In this document: in pieces, positions 1 to 4,857 of the stretch
Layout: the number at the start of each line of letters is the position of its first letter
How positions within the stretch are numbered: position 1 is the first letter of the stretch
Source: a bacterium
Lineage (GTDB): Bacteria; UBA8248
Reading direction: 5' to 3'
NCBI GenBank assembly: GCA_027622355.1
Contig: JAQBZT010000212.1
Location: 1-5,224 of the forward strand
DNA: 5,224 nt
Made by a program: the position numbers and the translations under genes
The notes under the pieces: generated by a model
Told to the model about the DNA's origin: nothing
The model's input: only the letters and a program-made list of their open reading frames with translations
Databases searched by the model: none

Positions 1-68
1 CCGCCCGCCCGCCCCTTGCGAAAGTCACCCTCCAGAGCCCGGAGAATCTGGCGGAGCTTCCCTTCCTC

Positions 69-1439
69 GTGGACTCGCACGCCCACCTCGATGCCGAAGT
101 CTACGATCCGGACCGGCAGGAGGTGATGCAGCGGGCCCTGGCCGAGGGGGTCAGGTTCGTGCTTGCCGTCGGCTCCGATGTCGAGAGCAGCCGGCGGACG
201 GTGGAGATCGCCGCGGCCTACGACCCCATCTACGCCGCCGTCGGTGTTCACCCGCACGAAGTCAAAAACACTGGAAGAAAGACCCTCTCCGCCCTCTCCG
301 ACATGTCCAGCCACCCCAAGGTGGTCGCCATCGGCGAGATCGGGCTCGACTACCACTACAACCACAGCACGCCGAAGCTCCAGCGGCACTGGTTCCGCGA
401 GCAGATCCGCCTGGCCGTGAAGCTGAAAAAGCCCGTCATTGTCCATTGCCGCGACGCAGGCGAGGATATCTTCCAGATACTGGAGGAGGAAAAAGCATGG
501 CACGTCGGCGGGGTGGTCCACTGTTTCACCGGCGATGCGGAACTCGCCCGGAAACTGATCGGGCTCGACTTCTACCTGGGCGCGGCCGGCCCGATCACGT
601 TCGAAAAGTCGGATGAGCTGCGCGAGGTGTTCGCCGGCGTCCCGATCGAGCGGGTCCTGATTGAGACCGACAGCCCCTATCTGGCGCCGCCGCCGGCCCG
701 GGGCCAGCGGAACGAGCCCGCCCTCGTCGCCCGCGTCGCCGAAACCCTCGCCGAGATATACGGCCTCACGACGAAGGATGTCGCCCGTATCACCTCCCGG
801 AACGTTTCGCGCCTGTTCGGCATCGGCAACGGAGCCGCCGACACGATCGCCTACACCCTGGGAGAGAGGCTCTACATCAACATCACCAACCAGTGCAGCA
901 ACGCCTGTTTCTTCTGCGGCCTGCTCAGCGACAAAATCTACAAGGGATACGACCTCACGCTGTCGGCGGAGCCCTCGGCAGAGGAGATCCTGCGAGCGGC
1001 GGGAGAAGCCGCCGGATACGAGGAGGTGGTCTTCAGTGGATTCGGGGAGCCCACCCTGCGGCTTGATGTCCTGAAGGAAGTGGCCGCCGGCCTCCGCGAG
1101 CGGGGCGCCCGGAAAATCCGCCTGGTCACCAACGGCCTCGGCAGCCGGACGAATGAGCGCGACATCATCCCGGAATTGCACGGCCTCGTGGATGCGCTCT
1201 CCGTGAGTCTCCAGGCCGACACGGCGGAGAACTACGAGAAGATCTGCAAGACGAAAGACATCGAAGACCCCTACCCCTCCATCAAGGCCTTCATCCGGGC
1301 CGCCAAGCTGCACTTCCGCGAGGTGGAGGTCACGGCGGTACACATGCCCGGCATGATCGATGCGGAAGGGTGCGCGCGCGTGGCCCGCGAGGAACTCGAC
1401 GTGCCGTTCCGATCCCAGTTGTTCGTTCTCGCCGACTGA
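69..1439 (+). CDS. TatD-family metal-dependent hydrolase fused to a C-terminal radical SAM domain
   Basis: Two-domain protein. Residues 1-254 (numbered from the GTG at 69) are a TatD-type TIM-barrel hydrolase with all expected metal ligands visible: H4-x-H6 in SHAHLD, E90 in GEIGLDYH, H126 in VIVHCRD, H151 in VVHCFTGD and D201 in ETDSPYLAP. TatD proteins are 3'-5' exonuclease/DNase-like enzymes. Residues from about 258 to 456 form a radical SAM domain with the [4Fe-4S] cluster motif C276-x3-C280-x2-C283 and a glycine-rich GFGEPTLR segment at 324-331. This matches the TatD-linked radical SAM family (TIGR04038-like, from memory), whose substrate is unknown to me. Start is uncertain. GTG 69 is the only standard in-frame start in the window, with GGAG 12 bases upstream. 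However, YcfH-type TatD proteins usually start two or three residues earlier (MFLVDSH), and the frame is open to base 3, so the true start may lie outside the window. The gene is convergent with the small minus-strand gene that ends ten bases downstream. Confidence 0.93.
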   Translation: MDSHAHLDAEVYDPDRQEVMQRALAEGVRFVLAVGSDVESSRRTVEIAAAYDPIYAAVGVHPHEVKNTGRKTLSALSDMSSHPKVVAIGEIGLDYHYNHSTPKLQRHWFREQIRLAVKLKKPVIVHCRDAGEDIFQILEEEKAWHVGGVVHCFTGDAELARKLIGLDFYLGAAGPITFEKSDELREVFAGVPIERVLIETDSPYLAPPPARGQRNEPALVARVAETLAEIYGLTTKDVARITSRNVSRLFGIGNGAADTIAYTLGERLYINITNQCSNACFFCGLLSDKIYKGYDLTLSAEPSAEEILRAAGEAAGYEEVVFSGFGEPTLRLDVLKEVAAGLRERGARKIRLVTNGLGSRTNERDIIPELHGLVDALSVSLQADTAENYEKICKTKDIEDPYPSIKAFIRAAKLHFREVEVTAVHMPGMIDAEGCARVAREELDVPFRSQLFVLAD

Positions 1440-1448
1440 AAACCTGCA

Positions 1449-1655
1449 CTACACCCGAATGTCGATGATGGACCCCCGGTGGGTGCGGCGGTTCGCCGCG
1501 AGGAGGGGCTCTTCGCTTCTGCGCTGAACCGCATCGAGCGGCTCAAGCGGCTCGAGATCGATGATGCGGGCGGCGAAGCCGGGATCATCCGGGCGCGGAA
1601 AACCGCCACCGCCCGGAAGAAAAACAAAATCCCGAATCGATCCCGCCAGATTCAC
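1449..1655 (-). CDS. Small protein of unknown function downstream of the DnaJ-like gene
   Basis: I do not recognise this 68-residue product. It starts with GTG at 1655, six bases past the DnaJ-like stop codon. A strong ribosome binding site, GGGAGGA at 1665-1671, overlaps the end of the DnaJ-like gene with a nine-base spacing to the start. It ends ten bases from the convergent TatD–radical SAM stop, so it fills the gap between the two genes. The protein has a glycine-rich stretch near residues 15-18, then a charged region rich in Leu, Asp, Glu and Arg (IIDLEPLEPLDAV), and ends in a short hydrophobic IIDIRV. There is no signal peptide, membrane segment or cysteine motif. Codons after residue 20 favour G or C in third position, like the neighbours. 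It is probably co-transcribed and translationally coupled with the DnaJ-like gene. The alternative is that it is a chance frame. Confidence 0.55.
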   Translation of the reverse strand: MNLAGSIRDFVFLPGGGGFPRPDDPGFAARIIDLEPLEPLDAVQRRSEEPLLAANRRTHRGSIIDIRV

Positions 1656-1661
1656 AGCCTA

Positions 1662-2459
1662 CTATCCTCCCGGCAGCGCATCGCCTGCCTCGCGCAGGAT
1701 GCGGATGAAGTGATCTCCCTTTTCGGCGGATGCCCCCCGGCCGCGCACCACGCCCCGCCCTTCGAGCTGGAGGGTTTTCCCGGGCCGGGTGAAGGGCAGT
1801 ATCTTGAGCTTCTCGCTCCCCCCGAGGGTTTCGACCTCAATCTCGCCTCCCTTCCAGAGCAGACAGCGGGGCACCTCGGCATCGCTGTAGATGTCGAGCC
1901 CGCGGCGGTGGAGGCGGGGGTGAGGCCGGATCCGCACCGCCACGTACAGATCGCCGCTTCGCTCGCCGGTTCGATCCCTTCCCCCGCAGCCACGCAGGCG
2001 GATTTGTGCGTCTTCTTCGATCCCGGCCGGGATGCGGATTTTCAGATGCACGGTTTTTTTGATCTCCCCCACTCCCCCGCAGGGCCGGCACCAAGGCTGG
2101 CCGCTGCCCGCACACCGGTGGCAGAAATGGGGGCGCTTGAAGCGGACGGAAACCACGCCCCCCATCGCCGCCAGCCGGAAGGGAAGCCGGACCCGGTAGA
2201 AGAGGTCTCTCCCCCGGTGGGGCGGAGGGGCTTCGGCGCGGCGGCGAAGCGCGATTTCCAGCTCGGCCCGCGCCAGGCGGTAGGCCGCGCTCAATCGCTT
2301 GAAGGATTTCTCCATCTCCGGTTTGCCGCCGTAGAGATCGGGATGACAGGAGCGGGCGAGGCGCCGGAAGGCGCGGTGCGCCGCCTCCGGCTCCGCGTCC
2401 TCCGCCAGGCCCAGAAGCGCGAAGGCCTCCTCACGATCGACGGCCACGAATCCGATCAT
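1662..2459 (-). CDS. Compact DnaJ-type co-chaperone with half a zinc-finger domain
   Basis: Predicted Hsp40 that would stimulate a DnaK ATPase and deliver clients in the cytoplasm. Of 265 residues, about 8-70 form a J-domain with the essential HPD at 39-41. A short proline-rich linker (78-80) stands where DnaJ has its Gly/Phe region. From about 86 on, the sequence follows the DnaJ substrate-binding region: DLFYRVRLPF, then two CxxC motifs (C113/C116 in CHRCAGSG, C124/C127 in CRPCGGVG), then KIRIPAGIEEDAQIRLRG and a second C-terminal domain ending at GDHFIRI. Canonical DnaJ has four CxxC motifs and is about 375 residues. Here motifs 1 and 4 seem retained, and 2 and 3 removed, leaving one zinc site. 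The frame is open further upstream to 2651, but ATG 2459 is chosen because AAGGAG lies six bases ahead of it and the J-domain begins soon after. A short unknown gene follows. Transcription probably starts from the divergent region at 2617-2645. Confidence 0.92.
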   Translation of the reverse strand: MIGFVAVDREEAFALLGLAEDAEPEAAHRAFRRLARSCHPDLYGGKPEMEKSFKRLSAAYRLARAELEIALRRRAEAPPPHRGRDLFYRVRLPFRLAAMGGVVSVRFKRPHFCHRCAGSGQPWCRPCGGVGEIKKTVHLKIRIPAGIEEDAQIRLRGCGGRDRTGERSGDLYVAVRIRPHPRLHRRGLDIYSDAEVPRCLLWKGGEIEVETLGGSEKLKILPFTRPGKTLQLEGRGVVRGRGASAEKGDHFIRILREAGDALPGG

Positions 2460-2465
2460 GACGCT

Positions 2466-2471
2466 CTCCTT
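2466..2471 (-). promoter_or_regulatory. Ribosome binding site that fixes the DnaJ-like start
   Basis: On the minus strand AAGGAG is followed by six bases and then ATG at 2459. The same frame continues open for 64 more codons upstream, to 2651. That upstream part is basic, resembles no J-protein N-terminus and overlaps the promoter region. The site therefore supports the shorter 265-residue product. Confidence 0.8.
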
Positions 2472-2530
2472 ACCCTGCGGGACAGTGGTGAATGCAACGC
2501 TTCCTCGACCGCTCCTTCTCCGGCTGCAGC

Positions 2531-2553
2531 GCCCGCCTTCCAGTTCGGCGGGC
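2531..2553 (-). other. GC-rich hairpin in the DnaJ-like mRNA leader
   Basis: A perfect seven-base-pair inverted repeat (GCCCGCC and GGCGGGC) flanks a nine-base loop. It lies in the predicted leader of about 150 bases between the minus-strand promoter and the DnaJ-like ATG. No U-run follows on either strand, so it is not an intrinsic terminator. It could shape the leader RNA or be chance in GC-rich DNA. Confidence 0.4.
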
Positions 2554-2588
2554 AGCGAAAGGACCAGCAAACAGCGAAGATGTGGTAC

Positions 2589-2606
2589 TGCCACTGGCAC
2601 TACATT
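2589..2606. repeat. Palindromic repeat copy 1, candidate operator
   Basis: TGCCA-C-TGGCA (2589-2599) is a perfect 5+1+5 palindrome followed by CTACATT (2600-2606). It shares TGGCACTACA with the copies at 2624 and 2691. It lies about 11-21 bases downstream of the predicted start of the DnaJ-like transcript. Confidence 0.65.
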
Positions 2607-2616
2607 TTTCCAACGT

Positions 2617-2645
2617 AATGTATTGCGTTTGGCACTACAAATCAA
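2617..2645 (-). promoter_or_regulatory. Predicted sigma70-type promoter for the DnaJ-like operon
   Basis: Minus-strand TTGATT (2645-2640) and TACATT (2622-2617) are separated by exactly 17 bases, which places a transcription start near 2610. The spacer contains the middle palindrome copy (2624-2634), and a second copy (2589-2599) lies just downstream of the predicted start. A protein bound to these copies would be well placed to repress. The call rests on hexamer match and spacing only. Confidence 0.55.
2624..2641. repeat. Palindromic repeat copy 2 (degenerate left arm), candidate operator
   Basis: TGCGT-T-TGGCA (2624-2634) is followed by CTACAAA. The right arm and CTACA match the other two copies, while the left arm matches at three of five positions. 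It falls entirely in the spacer of the predicted minus-strand promoter. Its centre is 35 bases from copy 1 and 67 from copy 3. Confidence 0.6.
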
Positions 2646-2666
2646 GCCCAAAAATCGCTTCTCTGG

Positions 2667-2708
2667 AAAAAAAAATTTCTTGACTTATGATGCCAATGGC
2701 ACTACATT
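2667..2708 (+). promoter_or_regulatory. Predicted strong sigma70 promoter of the ribbon-helix-helix gene
   Basis: TTGACT (2680-2685) and TACATT (2703-2708) have an ideal 17-base spacer. An A9-T3 tract (2667-2678) immediately upstream of the -35 resembles an UP element. The expected start, about seven bases past the -10, falls on the A of the ATG at 2715, implying a leaderless message. The DNA here is clearly more AT-rich than the rest of the window. A sigma54-like match overlaps at 2697-2712 but would start transcription inside the gene. Confidence 0.65.
2691..2708. repeat. Palindromic repeat copy 3, candidate operator
   Basis: TGCCA-A-TGGCA (2691-2701) is a perfect palindrome followed by CTACATT. 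It fills the spacer of the plus-strand promoter, and its trailing TACATT serves as the predicted -10 hexamer. Binding here would block the ribbon-helix-helix gene's own promoter, as expected for autorepression. Confidence 0.65.
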
Positions 2709-2714
2709 TGCTAC

Positions 2715-2960
2715 ATGGACAAGGTTGAAGGCCCTGAAAATAAAGGGGATCCGGCGACACCTGCAGCGAAAAGGCGACATAACAAGGCCCTGCAGATCCG
2801 AATGACGGCTGAGTTGCTGGACTTGGTTCACTTTGCATCGGAACGCGCCGGACTGAGCACCTCCGGCTGGGTCCGGGACCGGCTCATGCGCGTCGCCCGG
2901 CGGGAGCTGCGGAACACGGAGGATGATACCCCACGGCGGAAATTTCGCGGAAGCGATTAG
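2715..2960 (+). CDS. Ribbon-helix-helix (CopG/Arc-like) DNA-binding protein, probable autoregulator
   Basis: An 81-residue basic protein. After a polar, probably disordered N-terminus (1-22) comes a short beta-strand segment, KALQIRMT (24-31). A first helix, AELLDLVHFASERAG, spans 32-46, and a second helix follows the turn LSTSGW (47-52) and runs through VRDRLMRVARREL to 65. This strand-helix-turn-helix order is the ribbon-helix-helix fold, which dimerises and inserts a beta-sheet into the major groove. The C-terminal tail (66-81) is charged. There is no ribosome binding site before ATG 2715, and the promoter -10 ends six bases upstream, so translation is probably leaderless; an internal ATG at residue 30 would cut the strand. 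Three palindromes upstream are its likely operators. No toxin or relaxase gene is adjacent, so it looks like a stand-alone regulator and not an antitoxin or MobC. Its target set is an inference. Confidence 0.82.
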   Translation: MDKVEGPENKGDPATPAAKRRHNKALQIRMTAELLDLVHFASERAGLSTSGWVRDRLMRVARRELRNTEDDTPRRKFRGSD

Positions 2961-2984
2961 GGCGCGCCCGCACTTTCCCGAGCG

Positions 2985-3020
2985 AAAAAACCTCTTCCCT
3001 GCCGGGAGAGGTTTTTTTTT
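2985..3020. terminator. Bidirectional rho-independent terminator
   Basis: An A-run (2985-2990) is followed by CCTCTTCCC, loop TGCC, GGGAGAGG and then T9 (3012-3020). The stem pairs eight bases with one bulged T, and the flanking A-run can extend it by pairing with the T-run. The T-run serves the plus-strand ribbon-helix-helix gene and the A-run gives U's for the minus-strand prmA operon. It lies midway between the two convergent stop codons. Confidence 0.88.
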
Positions 3021-3038
3021 GAACTTATGTTTTGAGGT

Positions 3039-3917
3039 CTATATTTTGATGACCTCAATGGCGGTCCACTCATCGAGCGCACACGCGCGGGTCACCTGAA
3101 AACCGGCCTGGCTCACCGCCCTCTCCAGCGCCTCGCGCTGCTCGTATCCTATCCCGCTCAAAACCCCCCGCCCGCCGGCGCAGAGCGCCGCATGCATCCG
3201 GGGGGCCAGTTCCCGCAGCGGCCCCAGGAAGATATTGGCCAGAAGAAGGTCCACCCGGCCCCACCATTCTCCCAGCGTGTCATGATCCAGCGTTCCGATC
3301 TCGAACCGCATCCGCTCTTGCAGTCCATTCCCCTCGGCCAGCGCCCGTGCCGCCTCGACGGCATCCGGGTCCAGGTCGAGCCCCAGCGCCGCCTCCGCCC
3401 CCAGCCGAAGCGCCGCCACGGCAAGAATCCCCGAGCCGCATCCGACATCCAGGACCCGCCGGGGGGCCGCATCGGCGCACATTCTCTCAAGAGACTCCAG
3501 ACAAAGCCGCGTGGTGGAATGACGTCCGGTGCCGAAGGCCTGGCCGGGCTCCAGAACGATCTCGACACGCCCCTCCGGCGGAGAGGCTTCCTCCCAGGGC
3601 GGGCGGATCCAGAGCCGCTCCCCATACGCCTCCCCCTTGAACTGGCCGCGGGAGATGTTCACCCAGTCCTGGTTTTCGATCAGGCGGACGGTCACGGCGC
3701 TCGAGGGAACGCCGATGCGCGAGAGGATCTGCTCCGCCTTGCGCACGCCCTCGGCAGCGCCTTGTCCGAACGGAAAATGGGTCACGAGCACCTGGGTGCC
3801 CGAGGTGCCTTCGCGCCTCTCGACCGCCGAGGCTCCCGAGTCGATAAGGAGGCTGGCGGCGGCCTCGGCCGCATCCGAGGGCACCTGGGCAAACAACTCT
3901 ATCCATTTATCGGACAC
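3039..3917 (-). CDS. prmA: Ribosomal protein L11 methyltransferase
   Basis: A cytoplasmic SAM-dependent enzyme that methylates lysines and the N-terminus of ribosomal protein L11. The product is 292 residues, normal for the family. Residues 1-50 are the N-terminal L11-recognition domain (KWIELFAQVPSDAAEAA). The conserved ENQDWVNISRGQF segment is at 81-93 and the family signature EPGQAFGTGRHSTT at 123-136. The SAM-binding motif I VLDVGCGSGIL is at 155-165, the acidic DLDP at 181-184, and the catalytic-region ANIFLGPLRELAP at 227-239. GTG 3917 is chosen as the start because GGGGAG lies eight bases upstream and SDKWIEL aligns with usual PrmA N-termini. An in-frame ATG 31 codons upstream would add a proline- and arginine-rich extension and is less likely. 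It is the last gene of the minus-strand operon, 106 bases after the TIGR02757 gene, and ends at the shared terminator. Confidence 0.96.
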   Translation of the reverse strand: MSDKWIELFAQVPSDAAEAAASLLIDSGASAVERREGTSGTQVLVTHFPFGQGAAEGVRKAEQILSRIGVPSSAVTVRLIENQDWVNISRGQFKGEAYGERLWIRPPWEEASPPEGRVEIVLEPGQAFGTGRHSTTRLCLESLERMCADAAPRRVLDVGCGSGILAVAALRLGAEAALGLDLDPDAVEAARALAEGNGLQERMRFEIGTLDHDTLGEWWGRVDLLLANIFLGPLRELAPRMHAALCAGGRGVLSGIGYEQREALERAVSQAGFQVTRACALDEWTAIEVIKI

Positions 3918-3925
3918 GGGGGTGA

Positions 3926-3931
3926 CTCCCC
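3926..3931 (-). promoter_or_regulatory. Ribosome binding site deciding the prmA GTG start
   Basis: GGGGAG with eight bases to GTG 3917. The GGGG can pair with the CCCC just before the start codon (loop AGTCA), so a small hairpin might partly mask the site. That masking is speculative. The rest of the 106-base gap after the upstream stop shows no gene, promoter or terminator. Confidence 0.6.
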
Positions 3932-4023
3932 GGAAGAGGGACGGCGGCGGCCTGCGGCTGGGGGCGCTGGGCGGCCGGCACGCCCCTCCAATGACGGCAA
4001 ACATCCTGAAGGGGGCATCCGGC

Positions 4024-4857
4024 TCAAAGCCTGTCGTCGCGCCGCCGGGGGCAGTGGCCGAGAATGCCCATGCGGCAGATGGCAAAGTCGTAGCGCACCG
4101 GGTCCGCCGGATCGAAGCGCCGCAAGGCGTCCGTGATCTCCTCGGCCATCTTCCGGTTCGGGGTGGTGCGCTCGCTGAGTCCAAGCAGGCCGCCGATGCG
4201 GGCGATGTGGGTGTCCAGCGGTATGGTGAGTTGATCGGGCCGCACCCCTTGCCAGAGGCCGAGGTCGAGGCCGTCCGCGGGCCGGACCATCCATCTGAGA
4301 AAAAGGTGAAACCGCTTGCAGGCGCTTCCCGCCGCCGGATCAGGCAGGAGGTAGCAGAGCGCCGCACGCGTGCCCTTGCGCATGGCGGGGGCGCCTTCTT
4401 CGGCGCCATGCAGCAGGCGGGAGCGGAATACGGAGAGTGCCCGGTGAAGTGTCTTCTCCGCCGGATCGTAGCCCTCCATAAAAAGGGCCTCGAGCGAACC
4501 GTGTGTGCGGAGCGCCCCGCCCACCGAATGCGCCAGCCGATCCAGGGCGGAGGGCCTGACCCAGCGGTGAACGATTCCCCGGAACAATCCGCCGCTCTCC
4601 CCGTGAGGGAGCGTCCGCAGCCGTTCGGCGGGCCGATCCCCCAGGCGCCTGAAAATTTTCCCGAGCGTTTTTCGGATCGCCACCGCATTTCCAAAAGCGA
4701 GCGCCGCCGCGAAAAAACCGGCCACCTCCCGGTCGGCAGGGCGGGAGAAGGCATGGACCATGCCGAGAGGATCTGAATCCAGAAAGGCCGCGTCGTAGTG
4801 ATCCCGCAACGCATCGAGGCGGCGCTTTAAAATAGAGGCCTCTGGCTGCGCGCCCAT
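4024..4857 (-). CDS. TIGR02757/DUF2400 family conserved protein
   Basis: A 277-residue, mostly helical protein matching, by recall, the TIGR02757 (DUF2400) family, whose biochemical role is not established. Family-like segments are REVAGFFAAALAFGN (43-57), the basic-aromatic KRFHLFLRWMVR (181-192), IPLDTHIARIGGLLGL (212-227) and the C-terminal DPVRYDFAICRMGILGHCP (252-270). The central pattern resembles the helix-hairpin-helix region of DNA glycosylase-like proteins, but no catalytic residues can be assigned. ATG 4857 overlaps the dtd stop as TGATG, so translation is probably coupled by reinitiation; a weak AAGGGG lies seven bases upstream of the ATG. A TTG codon directly before this ATG is a poorer start. 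Length is as expected for the family, with no sign of damage. It shares an operon with dtd and prmA, which fits a housekeeping role but does not prove one in translation. Confidence 0.85.
   Translation of the reverse strand: MGAQPEASILKRRLDALRDHYDAAFLDSDPLGMVHAFSRPADREVAGFFAAALAFGNAVAIRKTLGKIFRRLGDRPAERLRTLPHGESGGLFRGIVHRWVRPSALDRLAHSVGGALRTHGSLEALFMEGYDPAEKTLHRALSVFRSRLLHGAEEGAPAMRKGTRAALCYLLPDPAAGSACKRFHLFLRWMVRPADGLDLGLWQGVRPDQLTIPLDTHIARIGGLLGLSERTTPNRKMAEEITDALRRFDPADPVRYDFAICRMGILGHCPRRRDDRL

Noticed and set aside
1..14. CCCG tandem run at the left edge
   Set aside because: Short low-complexity sequence inside an open frame of GC-rich DNA. Nothing supports a functional repeat.
1446..1453. 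GCACTACA, a partial match to the repeat's CACTACA
   Set aside because: It lacks the palindrome TGCCAnTGGCA and lies between convergent stops, so it is most likely chance.
1271..1627. Minus-strand 118-codon frame overlapping the TatD–radical SAM end
   Set aside because: Most of it is antisense to the radical SAM domain, it has no motif, and it overlaps the better-supported 68-residue frame in another register.
1479..2618. Long plus-strand open frame of 379 codons
   Set aside because: It lies opposite the DnaJ-like gene, whose J-domain, CxxC and C-terminal motifs are clear. The plus-strand translation is a low-complexity Pro/Ala/Arg-rich shadow that runs across the promoter region.
2589..2708. 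Replication iterons, CRISPR or an attachment site
   Set aside because: Only three copies at uneven spacing (35 and 67 bases), each tied to a promoter element. No rep, cas, integrase or relaxase gene is nearby.
3529..4776. Long plus-strand open frame of 415 codons
   Set aside because: It lies antisense to prmA and the TIGR02757 gene, which have recognisable family motifs. It has no domain of its own and is a typical open frame in GC-rich DNA.
3918..4814. N-terminal extension of the prmA frame to a 591-residue protein
   Set aside because: Upstream of GTG 3917 the frame is out of register with the real TIGR02757 gene and reads as Arg/Pro/Ser-rich noise. The ribosome binding site and the PrmA N-terminal alignment support the GTG start.
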